Shown piece by piece: positions 1 through 6,844 of a stretch of DNA of 64,000 nucleotides (positions are counted from its first letter, which is position 1; each line of letters starts with the position of its first letter). Source of the DNA: Acidobacteriota bacterium (GTDB lineage: Bacteria; Acidobacteriota; Blastocatellia; Pyrinomonadales; Pyrinomonadaceae). Where the stretch lies: positions 92,687 through 156,686 of the forward strand of contig JAFDVK010000053.1 of the NCBI GenBank assembly GCA_018269005.1, in the 5' to 3' direction. The position numbers were made by a program, and so were the translations under genes. The notes beneath the pieces were generated by a model that did not search any database, was not told where the DNA came from, and worked only from the letters and a program-made list of their open reading frames with translations.

Positions 1-249
1 TCTAACACCAAGGCCTGTGTGATCGAATCGATATAGTGCTTTGCACCACAGCGGTAAATGGTTGCCGTTCGGCAACTCGATCTCCATGCGAAATTCGTCG
101 CCGACGTAGATGTTTTCCTCCCAACCGGTAAAACAGCCTCCAATGCTTATTTGCTGCAAGCGAGTTTGCTGCCGCTCACCGTATTTGGTGATGATCGTCG
201 CCGGAATGTCGAGCGAGAAGCGGATATGTTGGCGTTGGCTGATAGACAT
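1..249 (-). CDS. PilZ domain protein, N-terminal part (cut by window edge)
   Basis: The minus strand is open from an ATG at 249 to the window edge, giving 83 residues. They begin MSISQRQHIRFSLDIPATI and continue with a small beta-rich domain containing SIGGCF and, at the edge, GLGVR. The R..(S)LDIPA start followed by a S.GG(C/M) turn and a GV(R/Q/G) strand is the usual PilZ layout. PilZ domains bind cyclic di-GMP through an RxxxR and a D/NxSxxG motif. Here the second motif reads ISIGG, so the canonical Asp/Asn before S is Ile and ligand binding is uncertain. No ORF caller reports it because it runs off the left end. A c-di-GMP synthase/phosphodiesterase is encoded elsewhere in the window (35.7-39.5 kb). 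Confidence 0.75.
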   Translation of the reverse strand, partial: MSISQRQHIRFSLDIPATIITKYGERQQTRLQQISIGGCFTGWEENIYVGDEFRMEIELPNGNHLPLWCKALYRFDHTGLGVR

Positions 250-380
250 TTTGCTGTCAGGGGTGAACAAACAACTGCAACAGCCTATTCTAGCTGTTTG
301 CGGCGGGCTCTAGCAACACAAAAAGACCGGCCCGCGATAAAACCCGAACCAGTCCCTTCCGTGAGAAATAAGTTTCTACT

Positions 381-824
381 TTATGCTGCGGCCGCTTCGT
401 TGCCTTCCGCAACCTCTTCAAAAGCGGCGGCAAGTGCCTGGCCGATCACCTGCGGCGGCCTGCCTTCGAGGTCGCGACGCTCGAACATCTTCACTAATTT
501 TCCGTTCTTCAAGAACGCGATCGAGGGCGATGACGAGGCGTAGCCGGTGAAATATTGACGAGCGGTTTCAGTTGCGTCGATGTCTGCACCGGCGAATACC
601 GTGATCGCGCGATCGGGTTTTACTGCCGAATGCTGGAACGCCATCGCAATGCCCGGGCGAACACCGCCCGCAGCGCATCCGCAAACCGAATTTACGACGA
701 CCATAAGCGTGCCATCTGTGTTCTTGACCGCGGCCTCAACAGCCTCGCTCGTCTTTGTTTCTTCGATTCCAAGGCTCGCGAGTTCAGCGCGCATACCGTG
801 GATCATCATTTCTGGATAGGGCAT
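381..824 (-). CDS. BrxA/BrxB family bacilliredoxin
   Basis: This 147-residue protein starts MPYPEMMIHGMRAEL, the typical N-terminus of the YphP/YqiW (BrxA/BrxB) thioredoxin-fold family. A longer in-frame start at 866 exists, but its extra 14 residues are not family-like. The CGC redox motif is present (VNSVCGCAAGG, about residues 54-56), and the thioredoxin-like strand IAFLKNGKLV is followed by R.DLEGR. Bacilliredoxins remove bacillithiol from S-bacillithiolated proteins. No bacillithiol biosynthesis gene is visible here, so the thiol partner is unknown. The C-terminus is a short Ala/Glu-rich tail. It is a single gene, divergent from the downstream CYTH gene. Confidence 0.9.
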   Translation of the reverse strand: MPYPEMMIHGMRAELASLGIEETKTSEAVEAAVKNTDGTLMVVVNSVCGCAAGGVRPGIAMAFQHSAVKPDRAITVFAGADIDATETARQYFTGYASSSPSIAFLKNGKLVKMFERRDLEGRPPQVIGQALAAAFEEVAEGNEAAAA

Positions 825-946
825 AAATTCTCCTAAAGGTTGAAATATACTTGACCTTTTTTTCAAGTATCTTAAATTTGGTGATACCGCGTCAAGTTTG
901 GCGCAGCGGGAACGAATCGCTTACTATCGACAGATATCACAAGACA

Positions 947-1489
947 ATGCCCATCGAAACTGAGAAGAAGTATCGGATAGCGGTTGAGCAGGCCGTCGAA
1001 TTGGCCGCTCTTCTTGAAGCTCGCGGCGGCGTGCTCCAATACGAACGGTTCGAGGAGAACCTTCTCTATCGCGGCGGACAGCTCGACGCGAATAATGCGG
1101 TACTACGCATCAGGAAGACCGGCTCGGGTTCATTCCTGACCTACAAAGAGAAGGCGAATGCAGAAGATGGTTTCAAGGCTCGGCTTGAGTACGAAACACA
1201 GATCGCTGACCCTGCCGCGGCCGAGGCGATGATCGGCAGGCTCGGCTATCAGCTTTCTCTCGTTTACGAAAAGCGTCGAAAGGCATGGCGGTTTGCCAAT
1301 TGCGAGGTTGTGATCGACGAGCTTCCGTTCGGGGTCTTTGTTGAGATCGAAGGCGCTCCGGATGACATTCAAATTGCGGAACAGCGATCGGGAGTTGGTG
1401 AGTTGGAGGTTGAACCGAACAGCTATCCTGGCTTAACCGTCAAGTACGGGCGCGAAGTAGAAGGCGTCAAAGAGGCCCGCTTCAAATGA
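947..1489 (+). CDS. CYTH domain protein (class IV adenylate cyclase/thiamine-triphosphatase-like)
   Basis: A 180-residue protein. The start at 947 is preferred because the CYTH signature ExExK sits immediately after it (MPIETEKKYRI). The 32 residues upstream in the longer frame overlap the divergent promoter region and look non-coding. Downstream features fit the CYTH triphosphate tunnel: alternating basic and acidic strands such as LRIRK, FLTYKEK, RLEYET, YEKRRKAW, VVIDELPFGVFVEIEG and the late K in LTVKYG. CYTH enzymes act on triphosphorylated substrates (ATP to cAMP, thiamine triphosphate or inorganic triphosphate) with divalent metals; the substrate cannot be read from sequence. It converges with tsaE, with a 9-bp gap. 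Confidence 0.85.
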   Translation: MPIETEKKYRIAVEQAVELAALLEARGGVLQYERFEENLLYRGGQLDANNAVLRIRKTGSGSFLTYKEKANAEDGFKARLEYETQIADPAAAEAMIGRLGYQLSLVYEKRRKAWRFANCEVVIDELPFGVFVEIEGAPDDIQIAEQRSGVGELEVEPNSYPGLTVKYGREVEGVKEARFK

Positions 1490-1498
1490 TTCATCTCG

Positions 1499-1954
1499 CT
1501 AGCCGCTGCGGTCTGGCGCATCGCGAACACTCACGTCGATCACTCGCGGGTCGTCTCCGTCTCCCGATACCGATATTTCGATAATTCGTTTTGCGGCCGG
1601 CATCGAAGCCAAGCGATCTGACCACTCTATGATCGCGACGGCCTTCGGATCCTCCAAGATCTCGTCAAGTCCGACTGCATCTGATGCGTTGGACATTGCG
1701 TCCAGCCGCCAGAGGTCGATGTGATAAACGTCAAGGTCGTTCGTCTTATAGAGATTGACCAGCGTAAAGCTTGGGCTCGTTACCTCATCCGCGTCGTAGC
1801 CCAGCCCGTGCAGAATGCCCTTGGCGAATAAGGTCTTTCCGGCACCGAGTTCACCTTTGAGCAATATCACGTCGCCGCCGCGAAGGTCGCGGCTGAACTT
1901 CTCGCCGAGATCGAACGTCTGTTCGGGCGTATTGCCGATGAAGTTACCGGTCAT
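1499..1954 (-). CDS. tsaE: tRNA N6-adenosine threonylcarbamoyltransferase complex ATPase TsaE
   Basis: A 151-residue P-loop protein with Walker A GELGAGKT at residues 34-41, then TSPSFTLVN and YHIDLWRL, and a late IIEWSDRL motif, all characteristic of TsaE (YjeE). TsaE is the ATPase that cycles the TsaB-TsaD complex making t6A37 on ANN-decoding tRNAs. The start at 1954 is chosen because it gives normal length. Its ATG overlaps the stop of the NTF2-like gene by 4 bp, which suggests translational coupling. It is the last gene of the nnr - NTF2-like - tsaE run; nnr-tsaE adjacency is common in bacteria. Confidence 0.95.
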   Translation of the reverse strand: MTGNFIGNTPEQTFDLGEKFSRDLRGGDVILLKGELGAGKTLFAKGILHGLGYDADEVTSPSFTLVNLYKTNDLDVYHIDLWRLDAMSNASDAVGLDEILEDPKAVAIIEWSDRLASMPAAKRIIEISVSGDGDDPRVIDVSVRDAPDRSG

Positions 1955-2358
1955 TCGATGGGTATCCCGATCTGAGTGAACCACGAGTGCTTGTCCCAGT
2001 AGCCTCGCTGATAGACGATAAGGCCGTTGCGAAAAGTAAAAAAGCCGCAGCCGCGTATCTCGAAGGACCTTCCGGTCGGTTCTATGCCTGCAAATTCGCC
2101 CAGGAATGTACCTCCGCCGATCCATTCCCACGCCGCTCGATCGCCGTCGCCGAACAGGCTCTCAACCCGCGACCACGCATCGGGAAACGCCGTGAAGAAG
2201 TTCGCCGTGTCGTTGCGTATCTCTTCCATGCCGACCGAGGGTTTGCCTGCCGCGACCTGAAAGTTGACCGCATCCTCCGCGTAGCACGCAACAACACGCC
2301 CGACATCGCGAGCCTGAAACGCGTCGATCCAAGTTTGTAAGAGAGTGATCGAATCCAT
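1951..2358 (-). CDS. SnoaL/NTF2-like domain protein
   Basis: A 135-residue single-domain protein. It begins with the helix SITLLQTWIDAFQARDVGRVVACYAEDAV and continues with the alternating strands usual for the SnoaL-like/ketosteroid isomerase-like cone fold (AAWEWIGGGTFLGEF, RSFEIRGCGFFTFRNGLIVYQRGYWDKHSWFTQIG). The family is a small-molecule binding or isomerase scaffold and the substrate is unknown. It lies 2 bp after nnr and overlaps tsaE by 4 bp, so it is probably co-transcribed and co-translated with both. No specific functional link to metabolite repair or t6A is visible. Confidence 0.85.
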   Translation of the reverse strand: MDSITLLQTWIDAFQARDVGRVVACYAEDAVNFQVAAGKPSVGMEEIRNDTANFFTAFPDAWSRVESLFGDGDRAAWEWIGGGTFLGEFAGIEPTGRSFEIRGCGFFTFRNGLIVYQRGYWDKHSWFTQIGIPIE

Positions 2359-2360
2359 CC

Positions 2361-4022
2361 CTAGTTTTCAAGAACTGCAAATGCGTCAACCAAACACTCG
2401 CGCACGTCAGACGCCGTCATAACTCGTTTGCCGTAATTCGCCGCCGCGATGTCGCCGGCCATTCCGGCTACGTAAACCGCTGCCACGACCGTTTCGAAGA
2501 CATCGATCTTCATCACGGCGGCCTGAGCCGTAAAACCCGCGAGAATGCCCGTCAGGGTGTCGCCATTGCCCGCCTTACCGAGGCCGGAGTTTCCGGTAGG
2601 ATTTACGACGACGCGGCCATCGGGAGCACCTATCAGTACACGCTCTCCTTTCAGGACAAGGATAACATTGTGCGTTGTCGCAAACTCGCGAACCGCCGCA
2701 ACGCGGTCGGCTGCTAAGCTCCCCTCCTTACGAAGGAGGGGCGACGCTTCAGCGTCGGGGTGGTTCTTTGATTCGCCAAGCAACCGCCTGAACTCGCCCT
2801 CGTGCGGCGTCAGGATCACGTGGCTCCCCTCCTTACGAAGGAGGGGTGACGCTTTAGCGTCGGGGTGGTTCTCTTTCGAGAACGGCGAAAGCAAATTCAA
2901 CGCATCCGCGTCCACCACCACCGGCTGGCGACAACGAGCGACGACCTTCTTAACGAAGTTACGAGTACTCTCGCTTTGCGATAATCCGCAGCCGATCGCG
3001 ATGGAATCAGCCTTTTCAAGAAGCGCATCGATCTCGTCGAACGCTTCTTCCGCGATCGCACCGTCCTCGGTTTCTTCGACACCGCGGATCATAACTTCAG
3101 GCAAGATGCGCGAGGCCACGGAATCCTTTGACGAGTGCGGCGTTACTAGCGTCACCAGGCCGACGCCCGAACGCATCGCGGCATTTCCTGCGAGAACGGC
3201 CGCTCCCGAATAGCTTTCCGACCCGGCGATCATGAGCGCGTGTCCGCGGGTGTTCTTGTAAGAGTCGCTCGAAAATCGAGTTCTCTCCAACCAGGCCTTT
3301 GCATCTGCGTTTTCTGCAAGGAACAACTGCGAGTGCTGCTCTCGGACAAGCTCTTCCGGCGAGCCGATGTTCGCGACGACGAGTTCGCCATTGAAATTCG
3401 ACGCCGGCGGCAGCACGTTCGCGGGTTTCGGGGCAGTGAAGGTTACGGTCACGTCGGGCGGCCTAAATTGTGTGCCTTCCACGTCCGCCCTGTCAGCCAT
3501 TAGCCCGGACTGAATGTCGATCGCGACGTGCAGCACATCCGGAAAACTCGCGACCAACTCATTAACGTCCGCTCGCGGGCTTCTCAAGCCTGTGCCGAAC
3601 ACCGCATCGACCACGCAGGAAAGTTCGCCCCACTCGTGCTCATTCAGAAGATCCGATGCATGTGCGACGTCTTCGGCCTCAAAGAATTCGAGGTTGGGCC
3701 GGTCGGCCATCGCGACGAGCTTCTCGAAGTTAGTTCGCGCGTCGCCTTTTGTGCGTTCGAGCGTGCCGAGCAGAATGGCGGTCACGCCGGCACCGTCATT
3801 CGATAGGATCCGTGCCAACGCGGCTCCATCGCCGCCATTATTTCCGGGGCCGCAGAGGATGAGGATCTCTTTCATTTTGACCGAACCGCCGAGTTTCTCG
3901 GTAATAACCCGCGCAACCGCATTCGCGGCATTTTCCATCAAAATAATCGACGGAATGCCGTATTTTTCGGTCGTGAGGCGGTCAACCTCGCGCATTTGGG
4001 CGGCGGTAAGCACAGGCTGCAT
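2361..4022 (-). CDS. nnr: Bifunctional NAD(P)H-hydrate epimerase/dehydratase, with two repeat-derived insertions
   Basis: A 553-residue fusion. The N-terminal NnrE epimerase domain (about 1-215) has MREVDR, GPGNNGGDG and DAVFGTGL. The C-terminal ADP-dependent NnrD dehydratase (about 235-550) has RGHALMIAGS, VVDADALNLL, LTPHEGEFRRLL and AGNGDTLTGILAGF. Together they repair hydrated NAD(P)H (R/S epimerisation, then dehydration). Two 16-17-residue inserts, near residues 384-400 and 419-435 (NHPDA[K/E]ASPLLRKEGS), interrupt the NnrD domain on both sides of the TPHxGEF motif. They are encoded by two near-identical palindromic repeats and keep the frame open. Catalytic motifs are otherwise intact, so the enzyme is probably functional. 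It is the first gene of a three-gene operon. Confidence 0.95.
   Translation of the reverse strand: MQPVLTAAQMREVDRLTTEKYGIPSIILMENAANAVARVITEKLGGSVKMKEILILCGPGNNGGDGAALARILSNDGAGVTAILLGTLERTKGDARTNFEKLVAMADRPNLEFFEAEDVAHASDLLNEHEWGELSCVVDAVFGTGLRSPRADVNELVASFPDVLHVAIDIQSGLMADRADVEGTQFRPPDVTVTFTAPKPANVLPPASNFNGELVVANIGSPEELVREQHSQLFLAENADAKAWLERTRFSSDSYKNTRGHALMIAGSESYSGAAVLAGNAAMRSGVGLVTLVTPHSSKDSVASRILPEVMIRGVEETEDGAIAEEAFDEIDALLEKADSIAIGCGLSQSESTRNFVKKVVARCRQPVVVDADALNLLSPFSKENHPDAKASPLLRKEGSHVILTPHEGEFRRLLGESKNHPDAEASPLLRKEGSLAADRVAAVREFATTHNVILVLKGERVLIGAPDGRVVVNPTGNSGLGKAGNGDTLTGILAGFTAQAAVMKIDVFETVVAAVYVAGMAGDIAAANYGKRVMTASDVRECLVDAFAVLEN
2718..2767. repeat. In-frame palindromic repeat, copy A (inside nnr)
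   Basis: A 50-bp element differing from copy B at only two positions. It holds two adjacent hairpins: CCCCTCCTT-acg-AAGGAGGGG (9-bp perfect stem) and CGACGCT-tc-AGCGTCG (7-bp stem). It is read on the minus strand as NHPDAEASPLLRKEGS within the NnrD half of nnr. Confidence 0.9.
2823..2872. repeat. In-frame palindromic repeat, copy B (inside nnr)
   Basis: Second 50-bp copy in the same orientation, 105 bp from copy A. The 9-bp CCCCTCCTT hairpin is identical. The second hairpin has a weakened outer pair because of a c-to-t change. It is translated as NHPDAKASPLLRKEGS just before the HVILTPHEGEF motif of NnrD. Confidence 0.9.
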
Positions 4023-4086
4023 AGATCAAGACCTAATGTAACACACCTGTTTTGAATGGTTTAGCCTGTCGACTGTCGGAGACGCC

Positions 4087-4121
4087 AAAAAACCGCGTCG
4101 GCTCGCTTTCCGATGCGGTTT
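4087..4121 (-). terminator. Rho-independent terminator candidate, leftward
   Basis: Read on the minus strand, AAACCGC and TCGG-type half-stems (4115-4121 with 4090-4096, and 4110-4113 with 4098-4101, one unpaired base each side) close an 8-nt loop and are followed by a run of six T. It lies upstream of nnr, so it would end a leftward transcript arising between 4122 and 4880, or insulate nnr from the STN-like gene. Confidence 0.6.
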
Positions 4122-4310
4122 CCTTGGAAACTTACTCAATTGGAGAATGTGAATAGACTTTGGGCGTCCACATCGGCAGGTTTTGTTTGCCACTGTGCTC
4201 TTACACGCTTTTCTTCCGTTCATTTAAAGAAAACGTCCATTAAGGTTCCGTTTCCAGAAAACCGAAGTGATTTGAGGGAACAAGTTCACGGTTCTCGAAT
4301 TGCCGCGCGA

Positions 4311-4424
4311 GCGGACGGATCGTTGAAGAAGCCCGCCCGTAGTAAGGGCACCCGTGTCAGTACCGTCTGCGTAAGCGGACGGATCGTTGCCGCAAGCCCG
4401 CCCGCTTACGCAGGCGGTACTGAC
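4311..4424. repeat. Compound intergenic repeat: direct and inverted modules
   Basis: Two direct copies of a ~29-bp module (4311-4339 and 4375-4404, both GCGGACGGATCGTTG...AAGCCCGCCCG) overlap a 23-bp inverted repeat (4356-4378 versus 4402-4424, one mismatch, 23-bp spacer). Related modules recur at 44.45-44.50 kb and 63.88 kb. This 860-bp gap (4023-4882) holds no convincing gene. Confidence 0.8.
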
Positions 4425-4434
4425 AAGATCGGCA

Positions 4435-4483
4435 GCCGAGGCGGCCTTACCCTGGGCTATTATCTCGCGTCTCCTACGGGGAC
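4435..4483. repeat. 49-bp direct repeat, copy 1
   Basis: Begins GCCGAGGCGGCCTTACCCTG and ends TCCTACGGGGAC. It matches 4633-4681 with only a few substitutions. It is non-coding and part of the repeat-filled gap. Confidence 0.85.
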
Positions 4484-4546
4484 AAAACCTTCTTGGCTCC
4501 GTAGGAGCCGCACGTTTGTAGCACGCCGCCATCAATATCCCACCTC

Positions 4547-4597
4547 GGAGGCGACTTGGCCGCCGACAAATCCCTCTGTCGCTCCTAACGGAGCTCC
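4547..4597. repeat. Dispersed palindromic repeat (GGAGGCG...GCCGCCGACAAA family)
   Basis: Contains GGAGGCGACTTGGCCGCCGA, then CAAA and TCTGTCGC. The same arrangement is found at the right window edge (63956 onward), and the first 20 bp occur inverted at 44341-44360. It ends with a small GGAGCTCC-type palindrome. Confidence 0.75.
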
Positions 4598-4632
4598 AGG
4601 ATCAATTTTGCGACCTCTTTCCCAGGGTGGCG

Positions 4633-4681
4633 GCCGAGACGGCCTTACCCCGGGCTATTATCTCGCGTCCCCTACGGGGAC
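4633..4681. repeat. 49-bp direct repeat, copy 2
   Basis: Second copy of the 4435-4483 element in the same orientation, 149 bp downstream. It ends in CCCCTACGGGGAC, a short palindrome. No ORF across these repeats looks like a protein. Confidence 0.85.
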
Positions 4682-4882
4682 TTAAGGTCGGCAGAACTTC
4701 GCCACGGCCCCACGCTCATTCGTCGTCAAACGCGGCGAGCCCAAATGATCGGTTGTCAAATAGCTAACTCGCGGCTCCGCAGCGACCTCGCCCGAATATT
4801 CCGCGATCAATACTCCAGATGCATCATATACGAAAATGGTGGTTTCGGCAGCGGAAACAAGTCTCGCGAAAGTTAAATCAAC

Positions 4883-5635
4883 TTAAAAGATCACAAGAAT
4901 GTTTCGACTCTTCTTCGGGTCATTCTCCGGCAAGCGATCCATTCGGACGACCCACCCGCCGCGTTTTACAAAAAGAATCGAGTTTAAGAGTTCCTTTACC
5001 GTCTGTCGCTCGAAATGCAACTTTCCATCCAGTTGTCGGAAGGTATTTGTGCTTGCCAAGTCCACAGATTTCGAAATCCCTATGTGGGAATCATTAACGA
5101 ACTGTAGTATCTCGGGGGCTTCGAGAAAGCTCAGTCTCACGGTCACGATCCTCGGATCGACCTCACTCTCGAATTTCTCGATCTTCGTCGCAAGCAACTT
5201 GACGATACGGTCGTCCCTGTCGCTAGTTGGAAGGATATTGATCACCTTTCCGTCGCTCTCCCAACGGTACTCGGGCATCTGCTTGATGATCGCATTCATC
5301 ACGTCGCTCAGCGGAGCATTATCAAGATCAAGTGAAAATGAATACTTCTTCGGCTTGTACCATTCCTCTTTAGGAATTGGCCATTTCATATGGTCGCCGT
5401 CAGGTAGCGTATAGCTTAGATTCGGTTCGAATACAAGGTCGTCGATAGGTGTTGAAGGTGACATCTCTAGTCCAATTGGAACGTCGAAATCTTGTATCAG
5501 CGTCCCCGCGACGACGCTAAACGGTGCCTCCTTTATATGGATCGTTACTCGTTTATCGCGTATGTCGTTTTGAGAGAATGCCGTCGCGACACCAAGCGAA
5601 AGAACGGTGAATATCAAAAGCATAATTCTTCGCAT
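4883..5635 (-). CDS. Secreted protein with STN-like (secretin/TonB short N-terminal) segments, unknown function
   Basis: A 250-residue protein. The start at 5635 is set by a GGAGG about 7 bp upstream; a TTG at 5647 would overlap that site. A signal peptide is seen (MRRIMLLIFTVLSLGVATAFSQ). The mature part alternates short secretin-like modules: VTIHIKEAPFSVVAGTLIQDFDVPIG near the start, FSLDLDNAPLSDVMNAIIKQMPEYRW in the middle and LHFERQTVKELLNSILFVKRGGWVV near the end. These resemble STN modules that bind partners in secretin and TonB systems, but no secretin or TonB barrel is attached. It could be a stand-alone periplasmic adaptor. It stands alone between the repeat gap and tRNA-Arg. Confidence 0.6.
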   Translation of the reverse strand: MRRIMLLIFTVLSLGVATAFSQNDIRDKRVTIHIKEAPFSVVAGTLIQDFDVPIGLEMSPSTPIDDLVFEPNLSYTLPDGDHMKWPIPKEEWYKPKKYSFSLDLDNAPLSDVMNAIIKQMPEYRWESDGKVINILPTSDRDDRIVKLLATKIEKFESEVDPRIVTVRLSFLEAPEILQFVNDSHIGISKSVDLASTNTFRQLDGKLHFERQTVKELLNSILFVKRGGWVVRMDRLPENDPKKSRNILVIF

Positions 5636-5722
5636 TACGACCTCCAAATTTCAGCATAGACGACCGGAGAGCCGGCCGAGACGCCGCGTTTACCCGAAAC
5701 GATGTCCCTCTTTACGGGTAAT

Positions 5723-5799
5723 TGGTGGTCCCGGCTGGATTCGAACCAGCGGCCTTCCGCTTAGGAGGCGGACGCTCTATCCAACTGAGCTACGGGACC
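5723..5799 (-). tRNA. tRNA-Arg (anticodon CCT)
   Basis: Cloverleaf read on the minus strand: acceptor GGTCCCG/CGGGACC, D-arm GCTC...GAGC, anticodon arm TCCGC-CTCCTAA-GCGGA with anticodon CCT (reads AGG), and T-arm GCTGG-TTCGAAT-CCAGC. Discriminator A and CCA are genome-encoded at 5723-5726. Confidence 0.96.
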
Positions 5800-5844
5800 G
5801 ATACAAATTCGGATTGTGGAGTGCGGAATGCGGATTGTCAACGG

Positions 5845-6366
5845 CTAGCTGTCGTAGCGGACCAGCGACTGAACATTATACCCTGCGAACTTGTCGCGGC
5901 CTTTGAGAAAATCCAATTCGACGACGAAAAGAAGCCCTGCGACCTTGCCGCCCACGCTTTCAACTAGATCGACGACGGCGCGCGCCGTGCCGCCGGTCGC
6001 GAGCAGGTCGTCAACGATAAGGACATTGTGGCCCTCGCCGACCGCGTCCTTGTGCATTTCGAGAGTGTCGGTGCCGTATTCGAGATCGTACGAGATCGAG
6101 ACCTTTTCGGCCGGGAGCTTTTTCGGTTTGCGTACCGGTATGAAGCCCGCGTCGAGCTTATAAGCGACCGGCGCGCCGAAGATGAAGCCGCGTGACTCCA
6201 CACCGATCACGGTATCGACCTTGTGGCCGTTCGCGAGTTCGGCGAGCGCATCGACCGAAAGCCGTAAGCCCGTCGGGTCGAGTATCAGCGTCGTTATGTC
6301 GTAAAAGTTGATGCCGGGTTTCGGGAAATCCGGCACTTCGCGGATGAGTTTCTTAAGATCTTCCAT
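5845..6366 (-). CDS. apt: Adenine phosphoribosyltransferase
   Basis: A 173-residue type I phosphoribosyltransferase that converts adenine plus PRPP to AMP and pyrophosphate (purine salvage). Diagnostic parts are the N-terminal [50 protein letters not shown] and the PRPP-binding [14 protein letters not shown]. Length is normal for Apt. It follows acyP with a 1-bp gap on the same strand, so the two are almost certainly co-transcribed. PRPP would be supplied by prs at 56 kb. Confidence 0.97.
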   Translation of the reverse strand: MEDLKKLIREVPDFPKPGINFYDITTLILDPTGLRLSVDALAELANGHKVDTVIGVESRGFIFGAPVAYKLDAGFIPVRKPKKLPAEKVSISYDLEYGTDTLEMHKDAVGEGHNVLIVDDLLATGGTARAVVDLVESVGGKVAGLLFVVELDFLKGRDKFAGYNVQSLVRYDS

Positions 6367-6367
6367 T

Positions 6368-6649
6368 CTATTTGTTATCTTTTTCGATCCTGAATGTTGA
6401 ATATTGGTCCGTCGGTTCTTCGACGATCTCTTCGAGCATTACGACGTTCGAAAATGGCGGACCGGCCGCAATGTCTTCCTTAAAAGCGATGACCGCGCGT
6501 TCGGATCCTTCGACGAACGCTTCGACGCGGCCGTCGCTCAGGTTTCTAATAAACCCGCGGATCTGATGTTTCGCGGCTGACCGCTGGGCGAAATAGCGAA
6601 ACCCGACGCCCTGCACCATCCCGCTTACAAAATACCGTCTTGCGATCAT
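6368..6649 (-). CDS. acyP: Acylphosphatase
   Basis: A 93-residue protein with the acylphosphatase signature [14 protein letters not shown] (phosphate-binding loop with Arg) and [17 protein letters not shown] (catalytic Asn). It hydrolyses carboxyl-phosphate bonds such as acetyl-phosphate or 1,3-bisphosphoglycerate. Length is standard. It is the upstream partner of apt in a two-gene minus-strand operon; the 195-bp gap before it (6650-6844) must contain its promoter unless it is read through from comEC. Confidence 0.95.
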   Translation of the reverse strand: MIARRYFVSGMVQGVGFRYFAQRSAAKHQIRGFIRNLSDGRVEAFVEGSERAVIAFKEDIAAGPPFSNVVMLEEIVEEPTDQYSTFRIEKDNK

Positions 6650-6734
6650 TCGTTTCGCCGCTCGTTGCCGAAGCTAGATTGTGCCAAGCTTTTCGCGAGT
6701 TGTCCAAATCGAGCGGCCACCGCGAAAAAAGGCA

Positions 6735-6764
6735 TTGACAATATGTTGTGGTCGTGTTTAAACT
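6735..6764 (+). promoter_or_regulatory. Orphan sigma70-like promoter facing comEC 3' end
   Basis: TTGACA at 6735-6740, an 18-bp spacer and TAAACT at 6759-6764 on the plus strand. No plus-strand gene follows; transcription would run antisense into the comEC tail. A short hairpin (GAATGA/TCATTC) and a T-run lie about 40-70 bp downstream. Confidence 0.35.
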
Positions 6765-6844
6765 ATTCACAATAAAGACGACTGAAGGACGCGCTCGGAC
6801 GGAATGAGGGGGAATCATTCTTGACGGGTGTTTTTTGTTTGCGG

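Noticed and set aside
4026..4223. 65-codon minus-strand ORF
   Set aside because: It spans the leftward terminator hairpin and has no ribosome site or recognisable domain.
4113..4685. 190-codon ORF across the repeat gap
   Set aside because: It translates through the direct and inverted repeats (repeated LTLGYYLASPTGT-like text), so it is repeat-derived and not a gene.
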